Below are positions 1-8,306 of a stretch of DNA of 64,000 nt, one piece after another. The position numbers were made by a program, and so were the translations under genes. This stretch comes from Asaia bogorensis (GTDB lineage Bacteria; Pseudomonadota; Alphaproteobacteria; Acetobacterales; Acetobacteraceae), in the NCBI GenBank assembly GCA_945897825.1, contig CAMDGX010000006.1, forward strand, positions 20,495-84,494, given 5' to 3'. Position 1 is the first letter of the stretch. Every line of letters begins with the position of its first letter. The notes beneath the pieces were generated by a model. It was given only the letters and a program-made list of their open reading frames with translations. It searched no databases and was not told where the DNA came from.

Positions 1-302
1 TGGGAGGCGACGAAGCCGACCACCTTCACCATGCGCTTGACGCGGTCGAGCGAGCCGAGGGCGGCGCGGAGCGAGGCCAGGCCGTGGAGGACGCACATGC
101 GGGCGCAGGCCTGGCCGGTCGGGATGTCCACCCCTGCCCCGAGCTTGCCGGTGGCGACCAGGGTGGTGTCGCCGGTCCAGGGGAGTTGGCCGGAGACCCA
201 GGCCAGGCCACCTTCGACGACGACGGGGACGTAGGCGTAGAGCGGCGGCTTGGCGGGGGGCAGTTCGATGCCGAGTTCCTTCAGGCGGGCTTCGAAGCTC
301 AT
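1..302 (-). CDS. RidA/YjgF-family protein, 3' end cut off by window edge
   Basis: The minus strand is open from an ATG at 302 to the window edge, giving about 100 residues that start MSFEARLKELGIELPP. The segment VSGQLPWTGD, followed by a Gly-rich stretch and QACARMCVLHGLASLRAALGS-like helix, matches the RidA/YjgF/COG0251 fold. Members act as enamine/imine deaminases or as ring-cleavage-pathway hydrolases. The family is usually 130-155 residues, so the C-terminal third, including the Arg that binds substrate carboxylates, lies outside the window. It is divergent from the crotonase gene with about 97 bp between the starts. Family call is firm; substrate unknown. Confidence 0.8.
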   Translation of the reverse strand, partial: MSFEARLKELGIELPPAKPPLYAYVPVVVEGGLAWVSGQLPWTGDTTLVATGKLGAGVDIPTGQACARMCVLHGLASLRAALGSLDRVKRMVKVVGFVAS

Positions 303-399
303 GGGGCGGGCCTTTCGTGGTTGCGGCGAGGCTATCGGATTCCGGCGGGTTCGGGATAGGGTGACGCCGCAAGACGGTACGATACAAAAGGAAGCGCCC

Positions 400-1137
400 A
401 TGTCTGTTGTGACCACGGAACACGTCGGCAAGGTCTCGGTGATCCGGATCAACCGGCCCGACAAGATGAACGCCATCAGCAAGGCGGTTGCCGAGGAAAT
501 CCAGACGGCGTTTCAGGCATTCGACGCCAGCGACCAGCGCGTGGCGGTGCTGTCGGCGGTGGGGTTGAAGTCGTTCTCCTCGGGCGCCGATGTCTCCGAC
601 CTGCCGGAGCTGTGGCGCTGCATTCCGACGGTCGGGTTCAAGACGAACAAGCCGATCATCGCGGCGACATCCGGCTGGTGCGTCGGCGGGGCGATCGTGA
701 TGGCGATGATGTGCGACATGATCGTCAGCACGCAGGATACGATCTTCTACTATCCCGAGGCCAAGCTGGGGCTGACCGGGGGGATGATCTCATCCCTGGT
801 GACGCGGATGCCGCACAAGCTGGCGATGGAGGTGATGCTGCTGGGCACCAAGGTCGGCGCGCAGCGAGCCTATGACGTGGGGTTCATCAACCGCGTGACC
901 GAGAACGGGGGGCACGAGAAGGAGGCGATCGCGATGGCGGAGGAGCTGGTCGGCTCGGCGCCGCTGGTGATCGCGACGCTGAAGCACTTCGTCAACGACA
1001 TCATCATGCCGGCGGGACCGGTGGAGCGGATGGTGGCGGTGAGCCAGCAACTGGGCGCGGTGCGGGCGAGCAACGACCTCAAGGAAGGGGTTGCAGCCTA
1101 CAAGGAGAAGCGGAAGCCTAATTTTACCGGGACTTAA
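400..1137 (+). CDS. Crotonase-family enzyme (enoyl-CoA hydratase/isomerase)
   Basis: A 245-residue protein starting at the ATG at 400, preceded by AAAGGA. The open frame extends further upstream but without family similarity. The oxyanion-hole segments FSSGADVSD (about 59-67) and CVGGAIV (94-100) and the PEAKLG motif (119-124) place it in the crotonase superfamily, which acts on acyl-CoA thioesters in the cytosol. Aligned with rat crotonase, Glu164 is kept as Glu120, but the position of Glu144 is Val100. Simple hydration of 2-enoyl-CoA is therefore doubtful; isomerase, epimerase or hydrolase-like chemistry using one acid/base is more likely. Length fits the family. It is followed immediately by an AT-rich palindromic repeat. 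Confidence 0.85.
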   Translation: MSVVTTEHVGKVSVIRINRPDKMNAISKAVAEEIQTAFQAFDASDQRVAVLSAVGLKSFSSGADVSDLPELWRCIPTVGFKTNKPIIAATSGWCVGGAIVMAMMCDMIVSTQDTIFYYPEAKLGLTGGMISSLVTRMPHKLAMEVMLLGTKVGAQRAYDVGFINRVTENGGHEKEAIAMAEELVGSAPLVIATLKHFVNDIIMPAGPVERMVAVSQQLGAVRASNDLKEGVAAYKEKRKPNFTGT

Positions 1138-1145
1138 GGAAGCAC

Positions 1146-1260
1146 GTTCTTTTTTGAAAAAAAGAACCAAAAAACTTTTGTCCATTTGCATCGCGGCTGG
1201 CCGGTTAAGCGCGGTGCAATGGATGAAGTTTTTTTGCTTCTTTTTGTTCACAAAAAGAAG
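1146..1260 (+). repeat. AT-rich nested palindrome, copy 1
   Basis: Left end hairpin GTTCTTTTTT/AAAAAAGAAC, right end hairpin CTTCTTTTTG-TTCA-CAAAAAGAAG. Inner arms containing AAAAAACTT..TCCATTTGCA pair with TGCAATGGATGAAGTTTTTT, so the whole element folds on itself. Flanks continue the symmetry (AAGGAAG left, CTTACTTGC right). It begins 8 bases after the crotonase stop codon and ends 28 bases before the molybdoenzyme start. Related copies are at 33527, 37985, 42474 and 61778. The end hairpins with T runs could terminate transcription in both directions. Confidence 0.9.
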
Positions 1261-1288
1261 ACTCTTACTTGCTTGAGGAGATACGCCG

Positions 1289-3586
1289 ATGACGCACTAC
1301 ACGCAGGCGCACTGGGGCACCTACCGGGTGGAGCGGGGCAGCGACGGCGCGCCGGTGCTGCGGAATTGGGAGCAGGATCCGGACCCGAACGAGATCGGGT
1401 TGCACATGCTGTCGCCGGAGTTGGACCGGGTGCGGGTGCGGCGGCCTTCGGTGCGGCGGAGCTGGCTGGAGCGGGGGCCGGGGAGTGCGCCGGAGCTGCG
1501 CGGGCGGGAGCCGTTCGTGGAGGTGGATTGGGGGACGGCGCTCGATCTGGTGGCGGGCGAGCTGTCGCGGGTGAAGGCTTCGCATGGCAACGAGGCGATT
1601 TTTGGCGGGAGCTATGGGTGGGCGAGCGCGGGGCGGTTCCATCATGCGAACAGCCAAGTGCACCGGTTCCTGAATATGATCGGGGGGTATGTTCGGCACA
1701 ATGACAGTTATTCGCTCGGGGCGGGGCGGGTGTTGTTGCCGCATGTGCTGATGCCGATCGACGAGAGCTGGAACCAGATGACCAGCTGGGATGTGATGGA
1801 GCAGCACACGAAGCTGTTCGTGGCGTTTGGCGGGGTGCCGCTGAAGAACGCGCAGATTTCGCAGGGCGGCGTGGGGCGGCACCAGCATAAGCCGGGGCTG
1901 TATGCGATGGCGAAGGCGGGGGTTCGCTTCGTCAATATCTCGCCGGTGCGGGACAATCTGGATACCGGCGGGGAGGTGGAGTGGATACCGATCCGGCCGA
2001 ACACGGACACGGCGCTGATGCTGGCGCTGGCGCACCAGTGGGTTCTGGACGGGACGGTGGACCGGGCATTCCTCGCGCGGTGCTGTTCGGGGTTCGAGAA
2101 GTTCGAGCCGTATCTGATGGGCGGGCCGGACGGGGTGGCGAAGACCGCGGAATGGGCGAGCGGGATCACCGGGGTTCCGGCGGCGCGGATCGTGTCGCTG
2201 GCGCGGGAGATGGCGGGCACGCGGACGATGATCAACACGGCGTGGTCGCTGCAGCGGGCGTCGCATGGCGAGCAGCCGTTCTGGATGACGATCGTGCTGG
2301 GCTGCATGCTTGGGCAGGTGGGGCTGCCGGGGGGCGGGTTCGCGCTGGGGTATGGGCCGACGAACCGGATGGGGTCGCCGCAGACGCGGCTGTCGGGGCC
2401 TTCCCTGCCGCAGGGGACGAACAAGGTTCGGGCGTTCATTCCGGTGGCGCGGATTGCGGACATGCTGCTGAACCCGGGGGCGGAGTTCCGCTACAATGGT
2501 GGGGTTCATAAGTATCCGGATATCAAGCTGGTGTATTGGGCGGGCGGCAACCCGTTCCATCATCACCAGGATCTGGCGCGGCTGATGCAGGCGTGGCGCA
2601 AGCCGGAGAGCATTATCGTCAATGAGCCGTTCTGGACCTCGACGGCGAAATTGGCGGATGTGGTGCTGCCGGTGACGACGACGCTGGAGCGCAACGATAT
2701 CGGGTTCGGCAGCCACGAGGGCGTGGTGGTGGCGATGCGCAAGGTGGTGCCGCCGGCCGGCGAGGCGCGGGATGATTATGCGATCTTCACCGGGCTGGCG
2801 GAGCGGATGGGGGTGCGCGAGGCGTTCACCGAGGGGCGGGACGAGATGGGGTGGGTGGAGCACCTGTATGGGGTGCTGCACAAGCGGGCGGCGGCGACGG
2901 GGATTGCGTTGCCGGATTTCGCGACGTTCTGGGAGGAGGGGCTGGTCGACCTTGCCGCGCATGCCAAGCCGGTGGTGATGCTGGAGGAATACCGGCGCGA
3001 TCCGGCCGGGAACATGCTGAATACGGAGTCGGGGAAGATCGAGATCTTCTCGGAGCGGATCGCGGGGTTCGGGCTGGCGGACTGCCCGGGGCATCCGACG
3101 TGGTTCGAGCCGGGGGAGTGGCTGGGGGGGGCGGAGGCCGGGGCGCATCCGTTGCATTTGCTGTCCGACCAGCCGGCGCGGAAGCTGCACAGCCAGCTGG
3201 ATGCCAGCCCGCATAGCGCTGCGGCGAAGGTGGCGGGGCGGGAGCCGGTGTATCTCAACCCGGACGACGCGGTGGCGCGGGGGATCGCGGACGGGGACGT
3301 GGTGGAGGTGTTCAACGACCGCGGGCGGTGTTTGGCCGGGGCGGTGGTGACGGCGGACATCATGGCGGGGGTGGCCCGGCTGGCGACCGGGGCGTGGTAT
3401 GACTACGACTGGCAGACGGGGCTGGAGAAGCACGGCAATCCGAATGCGGTGACGCGCGATGTCGGCGCGTCGGGGCTGTCGCAGGGGTGCACGGCGCAGA
3501 CCTGCCTGGTGGAGGTGCGGCGGATGGACGGGCCGGTGCCGGGGGTGACGGCGCATGCGCTGCCGGAGTTTGCCGGGCGGCGATGA
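1289..3586 (+). CDS. Molybdopterin oxidoreductase, DMSO/TMAO/biotin-sulfoxide reductase type
   Basis: A 765-residue member of the DMSO reductase superfamily. GSYGW near residues 107-111 supplies the Tyr/Trp pair typical of DMSO and TMAO reductases. Thirty-one residues later, Ser142 in NDSYSLGAG fits the molybdenum-ligand serine. The cofactor-binding C-terminal domain (about 640-765) ends after QGCTAQTC. There is no twin-arginine signal and no N-terminal Fe-S cysteine motif, so it should be cytoplasmic and resembles BisC-type S-/N-oxide reductases; substrate cannot be read from sequence. The start is set by GAGGAG seven bases upstream. Its stop overlaps the ATG of the histidine kinase (ATGA), so the two are translationally coupled. 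Codons are rich in GGG/GCG. Confidence 0.88.
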   Translation: MTHYTQAHWGTYRVERGSDGAPVLRNWEQDPDPNEIGLHMLSPELDRVRVRRPSVRRSWLERGPGSAPELRGREPFVEVDWGTALDLVAGELSRVKASHGNEAIFGGSYGWASAGRFHHANSQVHRFLNMIGGYVRHNDSYSLGAGRVLLPHVLMPIDESWNQMTSWDVMEQHTKLFVAFGGVPLKNAQISQGGVGRHQHKPGLYAMAKAGVRFVNISPVRDNLDTGGEVEWIPIRPNTDTALMLALAHQWVLDGTVDRAFLARCCSGFEKFEPYLMGGPDGVAKTAEWASGITGVPAARIVSLAREMAGTRTMINTAWSLQRASHGEQPFWMTIVLGCMLGQVGLPGGGFALGYGPTNRMGSPQTRLSGPSLPQGTNKVRAFIPVARIADMLLNPGAEFRYNGGVHKYPDIKLVYWAGGNPFHHHQDLARLMQAWRKPESIIVNEPFWTSTAKLADVVLPVTTTLERNDIGFGSHEGVVVAMRKVVPPAGEARDDYAIFTGLAERMGVREAFTEGRDEMGWVEHLYGVLHKRAAATGIALPDFATFWEEGLVDLAAHAKPVVMLEEYRRDPAGNMLNTESGKIEIFSERIAGFGLADCPGHPTWFEPGEWLGGAEAGAHPLHLLSDQPARKLHSQLDASPHSAAAKVAGREPVYLNPDDAVARGIADGDVVEVFNDRGRCLAGAVVTADIMAGVARLATGAWYDYDWQTGLEKHGNPNAVTRDVGASGLSQGCTAQTCLVEVRRMDGPVPGVTAHALPEFAGRR

Positions 3587-5514
3587 CAGCGGAGCGCGAG
3601 CAGGCGGGGGGGAAGCGCGGCGACAGCGGCGTGCTGCGCATCACCGAGGGCGACCTGCGCGCCATGCTGGATACGATTCCGGCGCGGGTGGCGCTGGTGG
3701 ACCGGCAGGGGCGGCATTGCTACGTCAACGCGGCTTACTGGACCTATCTGCAACAACCGCCGGAATACCTGCTGGGGCGGACGATCCGCGAGATCGTCGG
3801 CGAGGCGGTGTATGCGGCGATGCGGCCCGATCCGATCCATCGCACGCTGTTCGAGCGGGCGCTGGAGGGCGAGGTCGGCGTGTGGGAGGGCTGGCTCGGC
3901 CATTACGAGGGCGAGCGCTATGTGCATCGGACCTACTATCCGTTCCGCGATGCCGGCGGCGCGGTGGTGGGGGTGGTTGGCTACAGCCGCGACATGACGG
4001 AGCTGAAGGCGAGCGAGGCGAACCATGCCGCGGTGATCGATGCCGCACTGGACTGCATCATCGTGTTCGACGATGCGGGACGGGTGGTGGAGTTCAACCC
4101 GGCGGCGGAGCGGGGGCTCGGGCTGTCGCGCGCGGCGGCGATCGGGCGGGCGGTGGGGTCGCTGGTGGATGTTGCGGCGTTGCGGGCGGATGCGGGCGGG
4201 GCGTGGGCGCCACCGGAGGGGACGCCGGACTGGGTCGGCTGCCGGATCGAGACCGAGGGGGTTCGCGCCGACGGGTCGCGGTTTCCGGCGGAGCTGGCGG
4301 TGGGGGAGGTTCGGCTGCCGGCGCGGCGCTTGTTCACCGCGTATCTGCGCGACCTGACCTCGGTGCGCCGGGCGGAGGCGGAGATCCGGCGGCAGCGCGA
4401 GGCGCTGGTCGAGAGCGAGCGGATGGCGGCGTTCGGATCGCTGCTGGCCGGCGTGGCGCATGAGCTGAACAACCCGCTGTCGATCGTGATGGGCAACGCG
4501 ATGATGCTGGGGGAGGAGGCGCGGGAGGTGGCGCCGGCGCTGGTGGGGCGGACGGACCGCATCCAGGCGGCGGCGGAGCGGTGCGGGCGGATCGTGCGCA
4601 GTTTCCTCGCGCTGGCGCGGCAGAACCGCAGCCAGGTGAAGCCGATGGCGGTGGGCACGGCGGTGCAGACGGCGCTGGAGCTGCTGGCCTACGGGTTGCG
4701 CGGCAGCGGGGTGGCGGTGGAGCGGGACATCCCGGACGACCTGCCGCTGGTGCCCTGCGACCATGACCAGTTCAACCAGGTGTTGAGCAACCTGCTGGTG
4801 AATGCCCGCCAGGTTCTGGAGGCGCGGCCGCAGCCGCGGCGCGTGCGGGTAACGGCCGCGGTGGAGGGCGAGTTCGTTCGCGTGGCGGTGGCCGATAACG
4901 GGCCGGGGGTGCCGGCGGCGCTGCGCGGGCAGATCTTCGATCCGTTCTTCACCACCAAGCCGGCCGGGATCGGGATGGGGATCGGGCTGGCGGTGTCGCG
5001 CGGGATCGTCGAGGTGCATGGCGGGACGCTGACGCTGGAGGACGGGCCGGATGGCGGGGCGTGCTTCGTGATCCGGCTGCCGCGGCGGGGGGCGGAGGCG
5101 GAGGCGGTGGCGGAGGAGGAGGCGGCGCCGATGGGGGCGCGCCAGCCGGCGCTGGTGCTGGACGACGAGCCGGAAATTGCCGCCCTGCTGGCCGACATGC
5201 TGGGGCGGCTGGGGTTCGATTGCGACGTGGCGGAGAGCGGCGAGGCGGCGCTGGGGCTGCTGGAGGAGCGGGAGTATGCGCTGATCCTGTGCGACCTGCG
5301 CATGCCGGGGGTGGATGGGCCGGCGGTGTACGGATGGCTGGAGCAGCATCGGCCGCATTTGTGTGCCCGCGTCGGGTTTGTGACCGGCGATACGCTGGGT
5401 TCGGCGACCGAGGGGTTTGTCACGCGGTCGGGGCGGCCGGTGCTGGAGAAGCCGTTCGTGCCGGCCGCCCTTCGCCGGCTGGTGGCGGATATCCGGGGCG
5501 GCGCCGCCGACTGA
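3583..5514 (+). CDS. Soluble hybrid histidine kinase (PAS-PAS-HisKA-HATPase-REC)
   Basis: A 643-residue protein beginning at the ATG that overlaps the molybdoenzyme stop. Domains in order: PAS about 20-140, PAS about 147-265, a HisKA helix with H293 in GVAHELNNPLS, an ATPase domain with N box around N407 and glycine boxes NGPG and GIGMGIGLA (about 439-470), and a receiver domain about 523-643 with phosphoacceptor D571 in LCDLRMPG. No membrane segment is seen, so it senses a cytoplasmic signal. It has no DNA-binding output domain and there is no separate regulator gene next to it; the partner must be elsewhere. Coupling to the molybdoenzyme suggests it monitors a substrate or redox state linked to that enzyme, which is inference. 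Confidence 0.9.
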   Translation: MTAEREQAGGKRGDSGVLRITEGDLRAMLDTIPARVALVDRQGRHCYVNAAYWTYLQQPPEYLLGRTIREIVGEAVYAAMRPDPIHRTLFERALEGEVGVWEGWLGHYEGERYVHRTYYPFRDAGGAVVGVVGYSRDMTELKASEANHAAVIDAALDCIIVFDDAGRVVEFNPAAERGLGLSRAAAIGRAVGSLVDVAALRADAGGAWAPPEGTPDWVGCRIETEGVRADGSRFPAELAVGEVRLPARRLFTAYLRDLTSVRRAEAEIRRQREALVESERMAAFGSLLAGVAHELNNPLSIVMGNAMMLGEEAREVAPALVGRTDRIQAAAERCGRIVRSFLALARQNRSQVKPMAVGTAVQTALELLAYGLRGSGVAVERDIPDDLPLVPCDHDQFNQVLSNLLVNARQVLEARPQPRRVRVTAAVEGEFVRVAVADNGPGVPAALRGQIFDPFFTTKPAGIGMGIGLAVSRGIVEVHGGTLTLEDGPDGGACFVIRLPRRGAEAEAVAEEEAAPMGARQPALVLDDEPEIAALLADMLGRLGFDCDVAESGEAALGLLEEREYALILCDLRMPGVDGPAVYGWLEQHRPHLCARVGFVTGDTLGSATEGFVTRSGRPVLEKPFVPAALRRLVADIRGGAAD

Positions 5515-5535
5515 GCGATTGCAGCATGACAGAAT

Positions 5536-5541
5536 TATAAT
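5536..5541 (+). promoter_or_regulatory. Candidate -10 box (TATAAT) before first peptide-transport operon
   Basis: A perfect TATAAT in an AT-rich patch 80 bases before the binding-protein start. No convincing -35 element lies 16-18 bases upstream; TTGCAG at 5519 is only 11 bases away. Weak evidence by itself, but the composition contrast with the GC-rich flanks is clear. Confidence 0.3.
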
Positions 5542-5615
5542 CGACTTGCGCGGCGCGCAATGCTGGTGTCTGATCCGATGCATAGGCCGAATGGTCGACC
5601 GCAGGAGAACCACGC

Positions 5616-7220
5616 ATGCTGAAACTGTCGCGCCGCCAAACGCTGGCGGCGTTCACTGCCATGGCACCGTTCGCCACCTGGAGCCCCGCCGCCGAGGCCG
5701 CGACGCCGCGCGATGCGCTGGTGGTCGCCAAGTCGATCGACGACACCATCACGCTCGACCCGGGCGAGTGCTACGAGCTGACCGGCATCGAGATCTGCAC
5801 CAACCTCTATGACCGCATCCTGCGCTACGAGGCGGACGACCTGAACAAGATGGTCGGTGGCGTGGCGGAATCCTGGACGGTGGGGACGGACGGCAAGACC
5901 TATACGTTCAAGATCCGCGCCGGGCAGAAGTTCATGTCGGGCAATCCGGTGACCGCGGAGGATTGCGCCTGGTCGCTGCAGCGCGTTGTGCAGATGAACA
6001 AGACGTCGGCGTTCCTGCTGACGCAGTTCGGCTGGAGCAAGGACAATGTCCAGGAGCTGGTGAAGGCGACCAGCCCGGACACGCTGACCGTGGTGGTGCC
6101 CTCGGCGTTCGCGCCGACGCTGGTGCTGAACATGATGACCTCCATCGTCGCCTCGGTGGTGGACAAGAAGGTGGCGCTGGCCAACGAGAAGGCCGGCGAT
6201 TTCGGCAATGCGTGGCTGAAGACCAACTCGGCCTCCTCCGGTGCCTACCGGCTGGTGGCGTGGCGGCCGAACGAGAGCATCACGCTGGAGGCGAACCCGA
6301 ATTTCCGCCTCGGCGCGCCCAAGCTCAAGCGCGTGATCATGCGCCATGTGCCCGAGCCCGGCTCGCAGCGGCTGCTGCTGGAGAAGGGCGACATCGACGT
6401 GGCGCGCGGGCTGACGCCGGACCAGCTGACGCCGATCGCGGGTGCGAAGGACATCCGCATCGAGAGCTTCCCGGGCGTGAACAATTTCTACGCGATCATG
6501 AACCTCAAGCACGGCCCGTTCGCCGATGTGCGGGTGCGGCGCGCGGTGAAGATGCTGGTCGACTACGACGCGATGGCGAACACCTTCCTGAAGGGGCGCT
6601 TCTTCGTTCACCAGACCTTCCTGCCGATGGGCTTCTTCGGCGCCACGCCGTACAACCCGTTCAAGCTGGACGTGGAAGGGGCGAAGAAGCTGCTGGCCGA
6701 GGCCGGGTTCCCGAACGGGTTCGAGGTGAAGCTGTCGGCCAACACCAACAATCCGTTCCCGCAGATCGCCCAGGCAATCCAGGCGACGCTGGCGCTGGGC
6801 GGCATCAAGGTGACGATCGCCTCGGGCGATGCGCGGCAGGTGATTGGCGAGATCCGCGGGCGGACGTTCCAGATGGCGGTGATCTCCTGGGCGCCGGACT
6901 ATTTCGATCCGCACACGAACGCGGATTTCTTCGTGCAGGGCGATGACATCGGCGATCCGCCGAAGGCACGCACCGGCCCGTGGCGCGCGAGCTGGCTGAT
7001 CCCGGAGCTGACGGCCGAGATGAAGAAGGCCGCGCAGGAGCTGGACGGCAAGAAGCGCGAGCAGATGTATGTCGACCTGCAGAAGAAGGTGACGGACGAC
7101 GGGCCGTATGTGTGGATGTTCCAGAACAACTGGGTGATCGCCATGCGTTCCAACCTGCGCGGCTATCCGAAGGGGTTGTTCGAGGACCAGTTCTTCTACC
7201 GCACTATCGCCAAGGCCTGA
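5616..7220 (+). CDS. Peptide/nickel-type ABC substrate-binding protein (SBP family 5), operon 1
   Basis: 534 residues with an N-terminal signal (LSRRQTLAAFTAMAPFATW, cleavage likely after AEAA). Its twin Arg followed by QTL makes Tat export possible. The mature protein starts ATPRDALVVAKSIDDT and has the family 5 hallmarks: DLYDRI-like region, WSLQRVV, NEGYW-equivalent NPNFRLGAP and the late RAVKMLVDYD helix. It binds oligopeptides or similar solutes in the periplasm and delivers them to the permeases encoded just downstream. AGGAG lies about nine bases before the ATG. It is the first gene of a five-gene operon and is clearly paralogous to the binding protein at 28103, which shares the ATPRDALV mature start. 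Confidence 0.92.
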   Translation: MLKLSRRQTLAAFTAMAPFATWSPAAEAATPRDALVVAKSIDDTITLDPGECYELTGIEICTNLYDRILRYEADDLNKMVGGVAESWTVGTDGKTYTFKIRAGQKFMSGNPVTAEDCAWSLQRVVQMNKTSAFLLTQFGWSKDNVQELVKATSPDTLTVVVPSAFAPTLVLNMMTSIVASVVDKKVALANEKAGDFGNAWLKTNSASSGAYRLVAWRPNESITLEANPNFRLGAPKLKRVIMRHVPEPGSQRLLLEKGDIDVARGLTPDQLTPIAGAKDIRIESFPGVNNFYAIMNLKHGPFADVRVRRAVKMLVDYDAMANTFLKGRFFVHQTFLPMGFFGATPYNPFKLDVEGAKKLLAEAGFPNGFEVKLSANTNNPFPQIAQAIQATLALGGIKVTIASGDARQVIGEIRGRTFQMAVISWAPDYFDPHTNADFFVQGDDIGDPPKARTGPWRASWLIPELTAEMKKAAQELDGKKREQMYVDLQKKVTDDGPYVWMFQNNWVIAMRSNLRGYPKGLFEDQFFYRTIAKA

Positions 7221-8306
7221 ATGACGCAGAACGTGTCCGCCGCTTCCGGGGCAGGGCACGCGGATGGGGGGGTGGCGCGGCGGTTGGCCGCGCCACTTCG
7301 CCGTCTGGGTGCGTTGCTGTTCTCCGTTTCCCTGACATTCCTGGGCCTCACCTGCGTGACCTTCGCGATCGGGCGGTTCATGCCGATCGACCCGGTGATC
7401 GCCATCGTGGGCGACAAGGCGAGCCAGGAGACGTACGACCGCGTGTATCGCGAGCTGGGGTTCGACCAGCCGGTGGTGGTGCAGTACGGCGCCTACCTGG
7501 CCAAGATCGCGCAGGGGGATTTCGGCAATTCGGTGATGACGGCGCGGCCGGTGTTGGAGGACCTGGTGCGGGTGTTTCCGGCGACGATCGAGCTGGCGGC
7601 CCTGGCGCTGGTGATCGGGGTGGTGTTCGGGATTCCGGCCGGGGTGGTGGCCGCCACCAACCGCGGGCGGTGGCCGGACCAGGTGATGCGGTTCCTGTCG
7701 CTGGTGGGCTATTCGATGCCGGTGTTCTGGCTCGGGCTGGTCGGGCTGCTGCTGTTCTACGCCAAGCTCGGCTGGGTGGAGGGGCCGGGTCGGCTGGATG
7801 TCGTGTATGACGACATGGTGGCGCCGGTGACGGGGCTGCTGACCATTGATGCGCTGCTGGCGGGCGAGGACGAGGTGTTCGCCAATGCGCTGGGGCACCT
7901 GGTGCTGCCGGCTTCGATCCTGGGGTTCCTCTCGCTGGCCTATGTGGCGCGGATGACGCGCAGCTTCATGCTGGAGCAGCTGGAGCAGGAATACATCCTG
8001 GCCGCCCTCGCCAAGGGGCTGTCGCCGTGGCGCGTGGTGTGGGTGCATGCGCTGGGGAATATCTGGGTGCAGCTGGTCACCGTCATCGCGCTGACCTTCG
8101 GCAGCCTGCTGGAGGGGGCGGTGCTGACCGAGACGGTGTTCGCCTGGCCGGGGCTGGGGCTCTACATGAAGAACTCGCTGTTCGCGGCCGATCTCAACGC
8201 GGTGCTGGGCGGCACGCTGCTGATCGGGGCGATCTACATCCTGCTGAACATGCTGTCCGACGTGGTCTATGCGCTGGTCGATCCGCGCGCGCGGGAGCCG
8301 AATTGA
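7221..8306 (+). CDS. Dpp/Opp-type ABC permease B, operon 1
   Basis: 361 residues, start ATG directly after the TGA of the binding protein. It has six expected transmembrane helices, the PIDPVIAIVG segment after TM1, and the EAA-like cytoplasmic loop around EYILAALAKGLSPWRVVWVHAL, which contacts the ATPases. A roughly 25-residue Gly/Ala/Asp-rich N-terminal extension precedes TM1. It forms the translocation pore with the next gene. The same insertion (GWVEGPGRLDVVYDDM) is found in the paralogue at 29738, so the two operons share a recent ancestor. Confidence 0.9.
   Translation: MTQNVSAASGAGHADGGVARRLAAPLRRLGALLFSVSLTFLGLTCVTFAIGRFMPIDPVIAIVGDKASQETYDRVYRELGFDQPVVVQYGAYLAKIAQGDFGNSVMTARPVLEDLVRVFPATIELAALALVIGVVFGIPAGVVAATNRGRWPDQVMRFLSLVGYSMPVFWLGLVGLLLFYAKLGWVEGPGRLDVVYDDMVAPVTGLLTIDALLAGEDEVFANALGHLVLPASILGFLSLAYVARMTRSFMLEQLEQEYILAALAKGLSPWRVVWVHALGNIWVQLVTVIALTFGSLLEGAVLTETVFAWPGLGLYMKNSLFAADLNAVLGGTLLIGAIYILLNMLSDVVYALVDPRAREPN

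Noticed and set aside
1265..3556. 763-codon open frame antisense to the molybdoenzyme
   Set aside because: Composition is Arg/Pro/His-rich without motifs, the pattern expected for the shadow of a GC-rich gene.
5519..5541. TTGCAG/TATAAT as a full promoter
   Set aside because: The spacer is 11 bases, too short for sigma70 recognition; only the -10 box was kept as a weak candidate.
3403..8048. Long minus-strand open frames (736 and 837 codons) opposite the kinase and transport genes
   Set aside because: No domain signals; Arg/His/Pro/Gln-rich shadows. The plus strand has complete conserved proteins.
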